Origin: DSOI01 sp041394885
GTDB lineage: Bacteria > Acidobacteriota > Terriglobia > Bryobacterales > Bryobacteraceae
Assembly (NCBI GenBank): GCA_041394885.1
Contig: JAWKHI010000046.1
Span: forward strand, 1-54,248
Length of the DNA: 54,248 nucleotides
Direction of reading: 5' to 3'
A program made the translations under genes and the position numbers. This document shows positions 17,278-26,192 of this stretch, one piece after another (the first letter of the stretch is position 1; each line of letters starts with the position of its first letter). The notes below the pieces were generated by a model. It worked only from the letters and a program-made list of their open reading frames with translations. It made no database searches and was not told the DNA's origin.

Positions 17278-20200
17278 TCAAAAGCTCAGCCGCAGCGCCA
17301 ACTGAATGCGTCGCCCCGGCCGCGTGGCCGTCACCTGCCCGAACTGCGCGTTCACCTGCCGACCCTGCGCATCGAAACGGGCGCCCGTGTTCAGCCCGGA
17401 CCATTGCGTATGGTTGAACGCATTATAGAATTCCGCCCGGAACTGCGTGTGGAACCGCTCCTTGATGATGAAGTTCTTGAACGCGGTGAGGTCCCAGTTG
17501 TGGATCCCGGGTCCGCGGAAAACCGTCCGGGCGGCTGTCCCGTAAGTGCCCCGCGCGGGAAGAGAGAATACCGAGGTGTCGAAGAATCGGCTGAACGTCC
17601 GGTCGCCTCGCGACAACTGCGCCGGGCCGTTGATGTCGATTCGCGCTCCGTCGGATGGCGACCCCGTGATGTCGGTCGCCGTGACCGTCGAGAATCCGAC
17701 GCCGAGCGGCTGGCCCGACGAGAACGTCGCGATTCCGGAGAACTGCCAGTCATTCAATACGGCTTTCACGAACGGATTGTTCGAACCCGTGCTCGGAAGA
17801 TCGTAAAGCCAGTTCAGCTTTGCCACGTGGGTCCGGTCGAACGACGACAGGCCGTAGTTCCATACCCGCACCGGCACCAGTACGGAAACGGTGTTACCGT
17901 CGTCGGAGTTATAGTCGAGTGACTTGGACCACGTATACGACAGCCCGAACTGCAGCCCCCGCGTAAACCGGCGATTCAGTTGCGCCTGCAGCGAATGGTA
18001 GTTGGACGAGCTCGCGGGCTCCCGCAACAGAATGTCGCCCCAGCCCTGGACAGGGCGCAGGAAATTCGGCGGCAGCGGACGATTCGTCGTCGGGTCGATG
18101 CTCGACGCCTGGAAGTTAGTTCCGAACGGGATCGCGTTCAGGTTACGGCGCCAGAGTAGGTGACGGCCCAGCGAGCCCGAGTAACCCACGTCGAAGACGG
18201 TGTTGCGGCCGAGATCGTGCTGCGCCGAAAGCGAGAAGTTCATCACCGACGGGTTCTTCGCATTCAGGTCCAGGCCGATGGTGCTCGCGGGGAACAGCAC
18301 GCCCGACGAGGAAAGAAGTCCGGACATGTTGCCGAAAAAGACCGTGGGCCGGTTCACCAACGGCGGTTGGGTCGTAAAGTCAGTGAGCACGACGCCATGA
18401 GACATTCGGTTATAGAACAACCCGAACCCGCCGCGGATCGACGTTTTGCCGGATCCGAACGGATCCCACGCAAAGCCGGCGCGAGGCCCCAGTTGAACCG
18501 ATTGGTTGTTCATCAGTGCTGGCGGCACCGAAGGATCGGTGACCGGCGAGATCATGCCGTTGGCCGGGTCGCCGAAGCCCGGCGCGATGGAACCGATCAG
18601 CGTTCCCGGCAGAATCTCGCCCGTGTTCGGGTTGCGGCCCACTCGGGCGTTACCCTGGCGAATCGGCTCCACCAAGCGGACCGCTTCGTTCGGCCGGTAC
18701 GCCGGCAGCCAGAATCCGGCCATCCGATCGTCCTCCACGCGCGATTGCGGCAGCCAATAGAAGCGCATCCCGAAGTCGAGCGTCAGCCGGCGCGACACCC
18801 GCCAGTTGTCCTGCACGAACCATTCCGTGTTCGACGCGATGTTCACCGGGAACGGCCGCCCGGTCGGCTCGTCGTATTGATTGAAAACGCCCACAACCGC
18901 ATTCCCGTACGCGTAGTTGGTGTCGAGCGGGTTATTCACGTTGCGTCCGAAATTGAACTGCCCGTTGAATGCGCCGGCCGTGGCCTGATTCTCGGCCCAC
19001 AAGCGGTCGAAGTAGAAGCCCATCTTCACCGTGTGCGCCGTGAATGTCTTGGTCAGGTTGTTCGAGATCGAAACGATCTCGTGCGTGGTGGTGAGAGGGA
19101 GCCGGCCGTCGAAGGTGATCTGCGCGGCGTTGGGTACGCCGCCGAAGGTCATGTTCGGAATGATATTCAGCGGATTGTTCGCCGGCGTCAACTGGCCCAG
19201 GTTGAAGCCGATCGAGTCGCGTTGGATCGTCTTGAGATCGGCGTCCTGCAGCGTGTTGTTCAGCGGACGTGTCGAATAGGATCCGTTGAATTCGTTGATC
19301 AGCGTCGGCGAAAAGATCCGCTGATAACGCCCGATGAACACTTTGCCAAGATTCTCCGAACGCTGCCGTACGATGTCGAAGTTGCCGCCGCCCGCCGGGA
19401 TGCCGACCTTCCCGTCGTTGATATCGTCGCGGCGCGAATACGAAAACATGAACGCGTTGGTCGGGTTCGCGTTCCAGTCGATCTTCAGGGTGTCGGTACG
19501 TTTGGGAACCTCCGGCGCGTCCTGAAACACGTAGTTGTAGTTGCCCCGGGAAATGCCGCGGTCGAAAAAGTTAGGCAGAGGGAAGCGGTTTAGCAGCGCC
19601 TGGCCGTTGCGGTCCACGCGGCTGGCCGGCACGATGTTGCCGGGAAACGGCCGCCGTGTCAGCGGGTCGTTCACGTTGATCTGCCGGTTGTTCACGTCGA
19701 TCGAAGAAGAGAAATCGCCGCGCCGCTCTGCTTCGGTGGGGACGGTGCGCTGCGTGATCGGCGTGGCGATGGTCAGCGGCCAGAACTCCTGGCTCCAGAA
19801 GAAGAACAGCTTGTCCTTGTTCGAATTGAACTTTCCCGGCCAGTAGACTGGGCCGCCCACCTGATAGTTCCACATGTCGAAGCGGTACCGGGGCCGTGGC
19901 CTGCCGAGAAGGTTGTTGAAGAAGTCATTCGCGTTGAGAGCCTCGTTCCGCTTGAAGTAGGACGCCAGCCCGTGAAACTGTTGTGTTCCCGATTTGGTTA
20001 CGATCGCCACGTTCGCCCCGGACATGCGTCCGTACTCGGCCTGGTAGTTGGAAAGCAGCACCTTTACTTCCGCCACCGCGTCCATGGAGACCGCCACCAC
20101 TGCGTTGAAGTTGTTCCCGATCGCGTTCACCGTCGCGCCGTCGAGCGTAACATTGTTCGTATTACGGCGATTGCCCTGCACGTAGAAATTCCAGTTGTTG

Positions 20201-20721
20201 GTCAGTTGCTCGGAATTGTCCAGGTCCACCACGCCGGGTAGTAGCGACACCAGCGACGTTACGTTCCTTCCGCGGATCGAAAGATTCTGCACCTGCGAGT
20301 TCGTCAGGACGCCCGCGCGCTCGGCTGTCTGCGTCTGGATCACCGCGCCCTGCTCGCGGACTTCCACTGAGTCGGTGACTTGGCCCACTTCCATCCGCAC
20401 ATCCCCCAGGCTCACCGTCTCCGCCGCCGGAAGATTGATCGACGTCCGTTCCATCGGCCGGAATCCCGGCGCCTCGATGTTCAACGTGTATGCGCCTGGC
20501 TGCAGCGAGCCGAAAAAGAAACGGCCGAGTTCATTGGTCTCGCCGGACCGCTCCGCGCCTGTCGCCTTGCTGCGCAGCGCCACCTTCGCGCCCGCGATGG
20601 CCGCATCGGTCTGGTCCACCACCGTGCCCGAAATGGCGCCCGTGATCGACTGTGCGCTCGCGACCGGAAGACTGGCGAGAAGGAGGAGGGCGCAAGCACC
20701 CTGAAGCTTAATGAGAGACAT
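17278..20721 (-). CDS. Oar-like TonB-dependent receptor with carboxypeptidase-regulatory domain
   Basis: A protein of 1147 residues. A signal peptide (ACALLLLASLPVASAQ) is followed by a CarboxypepD_reg domain at about residues 25-105 (GAISGTVVDQTDAAIAGAKV, LGRFFFGSLQPGAYTLNIEA). A plug domain then carries QVQNLSIRGRNVTSLVSLLP and YGRMSGANVAIVTKSGTQQF. A long barrel ends in the outer-membrane signature LRLSF with a terminal Phe. Such proteins import oligomeric substrates or act in secretion; they are expanded in Acidobacteria. No TonB/ExbB/ExbD or SusD-like partner is present. A 10-bp dyad overlaps the start codon. A truncated paralogue lies directly upstream in the same orientation, so the locus arose by tandem duplication. 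Confidence 0.92.
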   Translation of the reverse strand: MSLIKLQGACALLLLASLPVASAQSITGAISGTVVDQTDAAIAGAKVALRSKATGAERSGETNELGRFFFGSLQPGAYTLNIEAPGFRPMERTSINLPAAETVSLGDVRMEVGQVTDSVEVREQGAVIQTQTAERAGVLTNSQVQNLSIRGRNVTSLVSLLPGVVDLDNSEQLTNNWNFYVQGNRRNTNNVTLDGATVNAIGNNFNAVVAVSMDAVAEVKVLLSNYQAEYGRMSGANVAIVTKSGTQQFHGLASYFKRNEALNANDFFNNLLGRPRPRYRFDMWNYQVGGPVYWPGKFNSNKDKLFFFWSQEFWPLTIATPITQRTVPTEAERRGDFSSSIDVNNRQINVNDPLTRRPFPGNIVPASRVDRNGQALLNRFPLPNFFDRGISRGNYNYVFQDAPEVPKRTDTLKIDWNANPTNAFMFSYSRRDDINDGKVGIPAGGGNFDIVRQRSENLGKVFIGRYQRIFSPTLINEFNGSYSTRPLNNTLQDADLKTIQRDSIGFNLGQLTPANNPLNIIPNMTFGGVPNAAQITFDGRLPLTTTHEIVSISNNLTKTFTAHTVKMGFYFDRLWAENQATAGAFNGQFNFGRNVNNPLDTNYAYGNAVVGVFNQYDEPTGRPFPVNIASNTEWFVQDNWRVSRRLTLDFGMRFYWLPQSRVEDDRMAGFWLPAYRPNEAVRLVEPIRQGNARVGRNPNTGEILPGTLIGSIAPGFGDPANGMISPVTDPSVPPALMNNQSVQLGPRAGFAWDPFGSGKTSIRGGFGLFYNRMSHGVVLTDFTTQPPLVNRPTVFFGNMSGLLSSSGVLFPASTIGLDLNAKNPSVMNFSLSAQHDLGRNTVFDVGYSGSLGRHLLWRRNLNAIPFGTNFQASSIDPTTNRPLPPNFLRPVQGWGDILLREPASSSNYHSLQAQLNRRFTRGLQFGLSYTWSKSLDYNSDDGNTVSVLVPVRVWNYGLSSFDRTHVAKLNWLYDLPSTGSNNPFVKAVLNDWQFSGIATFSSGQPLGVGFSTVTATDITGSPSDGARIDINGPAQLSRGDRTFSRFFDTSVFSLPARGTYGTAARTVFRGPGIHNWDLTAFKNFIIKERFHTQFRAEFYNAFNHTQWSGLNTGARFDAQGRQVNAQFGQVTATRPGRRIQLALRLSF

Positions 20722-20738
20722 CGAATATTATTCGATGT
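20718..20738. promoter_or_regulatory. 10-bp inverted repeat over the TonB receptor start codon
   Basis: ACATCGAATA (20718-20727) and TATTCGATGT (20729-20738) are exact reverse complements around one base. The dyad contains the ATG (20719-20721, minus strand) and the AT-rich -10-like stretch just before it. It could be a repressor operator or an mRNA hairpin hiding the start codon. No Shine-Dalgarno is seen for this gene. Confidence 0.45.
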
Positions 20739-20777
20739 TAATCAAGGCCAAAAGTCAAGCGCCACCCGGGCGCGCTC

Positions 20778-23135
20778 TCAGAAGCTCAGCCGCAGCGCCA
20801 ACTGGATCCGCCGGCCAGGCCGCGTCGACGTCACCTGCCCGAACTGCGCGTTCACCTGCCGCCCCTGCGCATCGAACCGCGCCGCCGTGCTCAAACCGGA
20901 CCACTGCGTGTGGTTGAACGCGTTGTAGAACTCCGCCCGGAACTGCGTGTGCACGCGCTCCTTGATGATGAAATTCTTGAAAGCCGTGAGATCCCAGTTG
21001 TGAATCCCGGGCCCGCGAATCACTGTCCGCGCCGCCGTGCCATACGTGCCCGCCGCCGGCAGGCCGAACGCGTCGGTGTTGAAATACCGATAAAAGGTGC
21101 GGTCTCCGCGCGGCAGCACCGGATTTGACAACACGTCGATCCGCGCGCCGTCTGTGGGCGACCCCGTGATGTCGACGGCCGTCACCGTGGAAAAGCCCAC
21201 CCCCAGCGGCTGCCCGCCGGAGACCGTTGCGATGCCCGAGAACTGCCAGTCGTTGGCGATCGCCTTCACGAACGGGTTCGACGTCGACACCTTCGGTAGA
21301 TCGTACAGCCAGTTCAACTTCACCACGTGCGTGCGGTCAAACGAAGACAGGCCATAGTTCCAGATGCGGACCGGGACTAGCGCCGAGACGAGATTGCCGT
21401 CGTCCGAGTTATAGTCGAGCGACTTTGACCAAGTGTAAGAAGCGCCGAACTGCAGTCCACGCGCGAACCGCCGATTGATCTGCGTCTGCATCGAATGATA
21501 GTTCGATGACGAAGCCGGCTCCCGCAGCACCACATCGCCCCAGCCCTGCAGCGGACGCAGGAACGCCGGCGGTAGCGGCCGGTTCGTCGTCGTATCCACG
21601 TTCGACGCCAGGAAGTTCGAACCGAACGGAATCGGATTGAGGTTCCGCGTCCACAACAGGTGACGTCCCACCGAGCCCGCGTACCCGATGTCGAAGATGG
21701 TGTTCCATCCCAGGTCCCGCTGTACCGAAAGGGAGAAGTTCATCACCGCCGGCGTCTTCGCGTTTCTGTCCAGCCCGATCGTGTTGGCCGGGAACAGCAC
21801 TCCCGAAGACGACAGCAGCCCCGGCATCGTCCCAAAAAAGATTGTGGGGCGATTTACCAACGGCGGTTGCGTCGTGAAGTCCGTCAGCACCACGCCATGC
21901 GACATCCGGTTATAGAACATCCCGAACCCGCCCCGGACCGATGTCTTCCCGGAACCCGTCGGGTCCCACGCCAACCCCGCGCGTGGTCCGAACAGAATCG
22001 ACGGGTTGTTCATCAAGGAAGGCGGAACCGAAGGGTCTGTCACCGGCGAGATCATCCCGTTGGCCGGATTCCCGCGCCCCGGTGCGATCGCGCCGATGAG
22101 CGTGGCCGGAAGTATCTCTCCCGTGTTCGGATTGCGGCCCACCCGTGCCGTCCCTTGCCGAAACGGCTCGATGAGGCTCACCGCGTCGCTCGCCTCGTAG
22201 GCCGGCAGCCAGAATCCCGACATCCGGTCGTCACCCACCGTCGATTGCGGCAGCCAGTAGAGGCGCATGCCGGAATCCACCGAAAGCCGCCGGTTGGCGC
22301 GCCATGTATCCTGCACGAACCACTCCGTGTTCGATGCGATGTTCAGCGGGAAAGGCCGTCCGGTCGGCTCGTCGTATTGATTGAACACTCCCAGAATCGC
22401 GTTCCCGTACACTGGCCGTTGAACGCGCCCGCCGTAGCCTGGTTCTCCGCCCACACACGATCGAAGTAAAAGCCCATCTTCACCGTGTGCGAGGTGAACG
22501 TCTTAGTGAGATTGTTGGAGATGCTCACGATCTCGTGCGTCGTGTCGACGGGCGTCCGCCCGTCGAAGGAAACCTGCGCCGCGTTGGGAACCCCGCCGAA
22601 CACCGTGTTCGGCATGATGCCCAGCGGGTTGTTGGCCGGTGTCAGTTGACCCAGCCGGAACCCGATGGTTTCCCGCTGGATCGTCTTCAGATCGTTCGGC
22701 GCAATCGTGTTGTCCAGGGGCCGCGTCGAATACGAGGCGTTGAATTCGTTGATCAGCGTCGGCGAAAAGATCCGCTGCCAGCGCCCGATGAATACCCGGC
22801 CCACATTCTCTGACCGTTGCCGCACCACGTCGAAGTTGCCCGCCCCCGCCGGAATACCCACCTTGCCGTCGTTGATGTCGTCGCGTCGCGAGTAGGAAAA
22901 CATCACCGCGTTGTTCTGGTTCAGGTTCCAGTCGAACTTCAACGTGTCGGTCCTCTTGGGCACCTGCGGCGTATCCTGAAAGACGTAGTTGTAGTTGCCG
23001 CGCGAGACGTCGCGGTTGGTGAAGTTCGGTCGCGGAAGCACGCTGAGCAGCGCCTGCCCGTTTCGATCCACCCGCGCCGGTGGCACCATTTTGTGCGGGA
23101 ACGGATTCCGGTTGTTCAGCGGATCCCGCACCACG
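20778..23135 (-). pseudogene. truncated, frameshifted paralogue of the adjacent TonB-dependent receptor
   Basis: The sequence matches the neighbouring receptor closely from its NDPL...NGQALL segment (about residue 350) to the terminal LRLSF, with shared phrases such as FNQYDEPTGRPFP and RGGFGMFYNRMSHGVVLTDF. The signal peptide, CarboxypepD_reg domain and plug are absent. Around 22413 a stretch of 16 codons present in the intact copy has shrunk to 2 nt: a 46-bp deletion that shifts the frame between GAFNGQ and YGNAILGVF. At about 23135 homology stops and group II intron sequence of the opposite strand begins. The gene has no start of its own and cannot yield a receptor. The C-terminal frame is intact for about 535 codons, suggesting recent inactivation. 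Confidence 0.85.
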
Positions 23136-23505
23136 ATCGGGACCAGCAAGAGGCAAAGCGGGAAGGACGTGAAGCAGATCATCGCCGAACTGACACCCGT
23201 GCTTCGCGGCTGGGGGAACTATTTCCGGACGGGGAATGCCGACCGGGAGTTCAATAAGATGGACGGCTTTGTATTCCGAAGCCTGCGCCGCTGGCAATAC
23301 CGGCGCGGCGGGCAGCGACCGACGAAGCGCGCGCCATTCACCGGCGAACTGCTGTACGGGGTGGGCCTGCACAAGCTGATGAGCACGGTGAAGTACCCAG
23401 CGCAAGCCACACCAAGAGGATCATCGTTAGGCCGTGTGCCGGAAAACGGCACGCACGGTTTAAAAGGGGAATTTAGAAACGGGCCGGTGTAAGCCGGTAC
23501 CGCGC
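23136..23505 (+). mobile_element. 3' remnant of a group II intron (maturase C-terminus plus domain V)
   Basis: A plus-strand frame reads GKDVKQIIAELTPVLRGWGN, NADREFNKMDGFVFRSLRRW and GELLYGVGLHKLM, the maturase domain X and DNA-binding tail of group II intron reverse transcriptases. The reverse transcriptase domains are missing: the fragment begins directly at the broken TonB gene. It is followed by a domain V-like hairpin (23428-23463) and a possible domain VI, ending just before the DUF1549 gene. The intron cannot splice or move by itself. Since both the intron 5' part and the receptor 5' part are lost, the junction at about 23135 is a recombination or deletion joint rather than a simple insertion. 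Confidence 0.8.
23428..23463 (+). ncRNA. group II intron domain V-like hairpin
   Basis: GGCCGTGTGCCG and CGGCACGCACGGTT fold around a GAAAA loop, with a two-base CG bulge on the 3' side, as in domain V. By my alignment to the usual GAGCCGU opening, the catalytic AGC triad reads GGC and one base is missing, so the ribozyme core is probably inactive. Confidence 0.6.
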
Positions 23506-23511
23506 TAATAT
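23506..23511 (+). promoter_or_regulatory. putative -10 element of a leaderless promoter
   Basis: TAATAT ends 6 nt before the ATG at 23518, right after the intron remnant. No Shine-Dalgarno or clear -35 is seen. Confidence 0.45.
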
Positions 23512-23517
23512 TTACCA

Positions 23518-26190
23518 ATGGAGCAGTTCCTTGCAGCGATGGCTGCGCTTGCATTGGCGGCGCCGGGCCTGATGGCCGCGGAAGTGGACGTCGATTATCA
23601 GCGCGACATACGGCCGGTTCTCGCGAAGAAGTGCTTCGCCTGCCACGGCCCTGACGAACATGCGCGGCAGATGAATCTGCGCCTGGACACGCATGCCGGG
23701 GCGACAGGGGCGGGCGGCGGGTACAAGGGCATCGTGCCGGGCGACAGCGCCGCGAGCCGGGTGGTGGCGCGGATCACCGACGAGCGGCGTCCGATGCCGC
23801 CCACCGGCCCGGGGCTCACGCCCGGTGAGGTCGCGCTCATACGCAAGTGGATCGACGCGGGTGCGAAATACACGGCACATTGGTCGTTTCAGAAACCGGT
23901 GCGGCCGGAGGTGCCGATGTCGGCGGAGGCGGGAGGGAACGAGATTGACACGTTCGTCCGGGCGCGTTTGAGGCAGGAATCGCTCGCCGCGTCACCCGAG
24001 GCCGACGCGGCGACTCTGGCCCGGCGAGCGGCGCTCGATCTCACGGGGCTTCCGCCGGAACCGGCGGCGCTCAAACAGTATCTCGGCGATCCGTCACCGG
24101 CCGGCTACGAGCGATTCGTCGATCAGTTGCTCGCGTCACCGGCATACGGGGAACGCTGGGCGCGCGTGTGGCTCGATCTCGCCCGCTACGCCGACACGCA
24201 GGGTTACGAGAAAGACAACAAGCGGACCATATGGCCGTATCGCGACTGGGTGATCCGGGCGCTCAACGACAACATGCCGTTTGACCGCTTCACGATCGAG
24301 CAGCTCGCCGGAGACCTGCTGCCTGGAGCGGGCGAGTCGCAGTTGATCGCCACCGGCTTCCACCGCAACACGATGACCAACACCGAAGGCGGCACCGACG
24401 ATGAGGAGTTCCGGGACGCGGCGGTGAAGGATCGGGTGGCTGTGACGGGCCAGGTCTGGATGGGGCTCACCATCGGCTGTGCGCAGTGTCACACGCATAA
24501 ATACGATCCGATTTCGCACGAGGAATTTTACCGGTTTTACTCCTATTTCAACCAGACGGCGGACCACGATCAACCGAACGACGCGCCGGTGCTGAAGCTG
24601 GCGGGCGATACCTCGACGCTGATCCTGCGCGAGTTGGCCGGGGACAAGCGCCGCGTCACGCGGATCCACCAGCGTGGCAACTTTCTCGACCCAGGCCAGG
24701 AAGTGAGCCCGGGTGTGCCGGCCGCCTTTCACGCTCTGCCCAAGGGCGCTCCGGCCAACCGCCTCGGGTTGGCGCAATGGCTGGTGAGCAAGGAGAATCC
24801 GCTCACGGCCCGGGTGATGGTGAACCGTTTGTGGGCGCGGCTGTTCGGGACGGGACTGGTCGAGACCGAGGAAGACTTCGGAACGCAGGGCGCCGCGCCG
24901 ACGCATCCGCAGTTGCTCGACTGGCTGGCGGTGGAATTCATGGACCGCGGATGGGACGTGAAGGCGATCTTGAAAACCATGGTGATGTCGGCCACCTACC
25001 GGCAGTCCTCGGCGGCCGATGCCGGGTTACTCGAGAAGGATCCGCGCAACCGTCTACTGGCGCGCGGTCCGCGCGTGCGTCTGGACGCCGAGATGGTCCG
25101 CGATCAGGCGCTGGCGGTGAGCGGGCTGCTCAGCAAGAAGATGTATGGCGCGCCGGTGATGCCATGGCAGCCGGAAGGCATCTGGCTGGTTGTGTACAGC
25201 GGAGACAAGTGGGAGACCAGCGAGGGGGAAGACCGCTACCGGCGCGGTCTCTACACGTTTCTTCGCCGTTCATCCCCGTACCCGTCGATGATTACCTACG
25301 ACGCGCCCACCGGCGAAGTGTGCACGATCCGGAGGATCCGGACGAATACGCCGCTGCAGGCGCTGGCGTCGCTGAACGATCCCGTGTCGATGGAGGCGGC
25401 GCAGCGATTGGCGCGATGGGCGATCGAGGATATCAAGGGCAATGAAAAGTCCCGGATCGAGGCGATGTTCCGGCGGGTGCTGGTGCGCGATCCGGTGAAG
25501 GCTGAGACGTCGCGGATCCTGAGCCTATATCGCGACGCGGCGAAAGAGCTGAAGTCGAGCGGGGACGCGCCGGGTAAGCTGCTCCACTACGATCAGACGC
25601 TCTATACCGGGGATCGCGAAGTGCTCCTGGTGGCCGACGCGCGAACGGCTGCCCGGGAGTGGCGGTTCATGGCGAACGACGATGGCACGGCGCCCGGGGC
25701 CGATTGGTTCCAGCCCGGGTTCGATGCGAGCCAATGGCGGACGGGCAAGGGTCAGTTCGCGTGGTACAAGAAGCCGCCGGAGGATTCGAAGATCGCCACC
25801 GAGTGGCACACGAGCAACATCTGGCTCCGCATCGAGTTCGATGTGCCGGAGGGGTCACTCGAAGACGTACAGTTGCACGTTCGCACGGCGGGTATGTTCG
25901 AGAGTTACGTGAACGGCGTCCGCGCGGCGCAGAGCCCGATCGACCGCGGTAGTTACTACGAGTACCTGATTTCGGACGAAGCAGCCGCGACGCTGAAGCC
26001 GGGGAAGAACGTGCTGGCGATTCACGCGACGCATATCCGGGAAAAAGATAGCGGCCAGGTGATTGACGCGAGCCTGCGCGCTCTGCGGCCGATGCAGTTC
26101 GACAAGCGCAAGGTGGACGCCAAGCGCGCGGCGTGGGTGGTGGTGGCCAACACGCTGCTCAATCTCGACGAGACGCTCTCCCGGAGGTAG
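23518..26190 (+). CDS. PSCyt1-DUF1549-DUF1553 protein with C-terminal galactose-binding-like domain
   Basis: A protein of 890 residues with a signal peptide (AAMAALALAAPGLMAAE). Residues 39-43 give CFACH in a planctomycete cytochrome-type domain (RDIRPVLAKKCFACHGPD). DUF1549 follows (RRAALDLTGLPPEP, RYADTQGYEKDNKRTIWPYR), with a second CxxCH (CAQCH, residues 321-325). DUF1553 includes NPLTARVMVNRLWARLFG, PTHPQLLDWLAVEF and TNTPLQALASLNDP. Unusually, residues about 700-870 form a jelly-roll like the sugar-binding domain of glycoside hydrolase family 2 (WLRIEFDVPEG, FESYVNGVRA, LKPGKNVLAIHA). The DUF1501 gene starts 2 nt after its stop. The family's function is unknown; heme attachment is inferred from the motifs. 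Confidence 0.9.
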   Translation: MEQFLAAMAALALAAPGLMAAEVDVDYQRDIRPVLAKKCFACHGPDEHARQMNLRLDTHAGATGAGGGYKGIVPGDSAASRVVARITDERRPMPPTGPGLTPGEVALIRKWIDAGAKYTAHWSFQKPVRPEVPMSAEAGGNEIDTFVRARLRQESLAASPEADAATLARRAALDLTGLPPEPAALKQYLGDPSPAGYERFVDQLLASPAYGERWARVWLDLARYADTQGYEKDNKRTIWPYRDWVIRALNDNMPFDRFTIEQLAGDLLPGAGESQLIATGFHRNTMTNTEGGTDDEEFRDAAVKDRVAVTGQVWMGLTIGCAQCHTHKYDPISHEEFYRFYSYFNQTADHDQPNDAPVLKLAGDTSTLILRELAGDKRRVTRIHQRGNFLDPGQEVSPGVPAAFHALPKGAPANRLGLAQWLVSKENPLTARVMVNRLWARLFGTGLVETEEDFGTQGAAPTHPQLLDWLAVEFMDRGWDVKAILKTMVMSATYRQSSAADAGLLEKDPRNRLLARGPRVRLDAEMVRDQALAVSGLLSKKMYGAPVMPWQPEGIWLVVYSGDKWETSEGEDRYRRGLYTFLRRSSPYPSMITYDAPTGEVCTIRRIRTNTPLQALASLNDPVSMEAAQRLARWAIEDIKGNEKSRIEAMFRRVLVRDPVKAETSRILSLYRDAAKELKSSGDAPGKLLHYDQTLYTGDREVLLVADARTAAREWRFMANDDGTAPGADWFQPGFDASQWRTGKGQFAWYKKPPEDSKIATEWHTSNIWLRIEFDVPEGSLEDVQLHVRTAGMFESYVNGVRAAQSPIDRGSYYEYLISDEAAATLKPGKNVLAIHATHIREKDSGQVIDASLRALRPMQFDKRKVDAKRAAWVVVANTLLNLDETLSRR

Positions 26191-26192
26191 CG

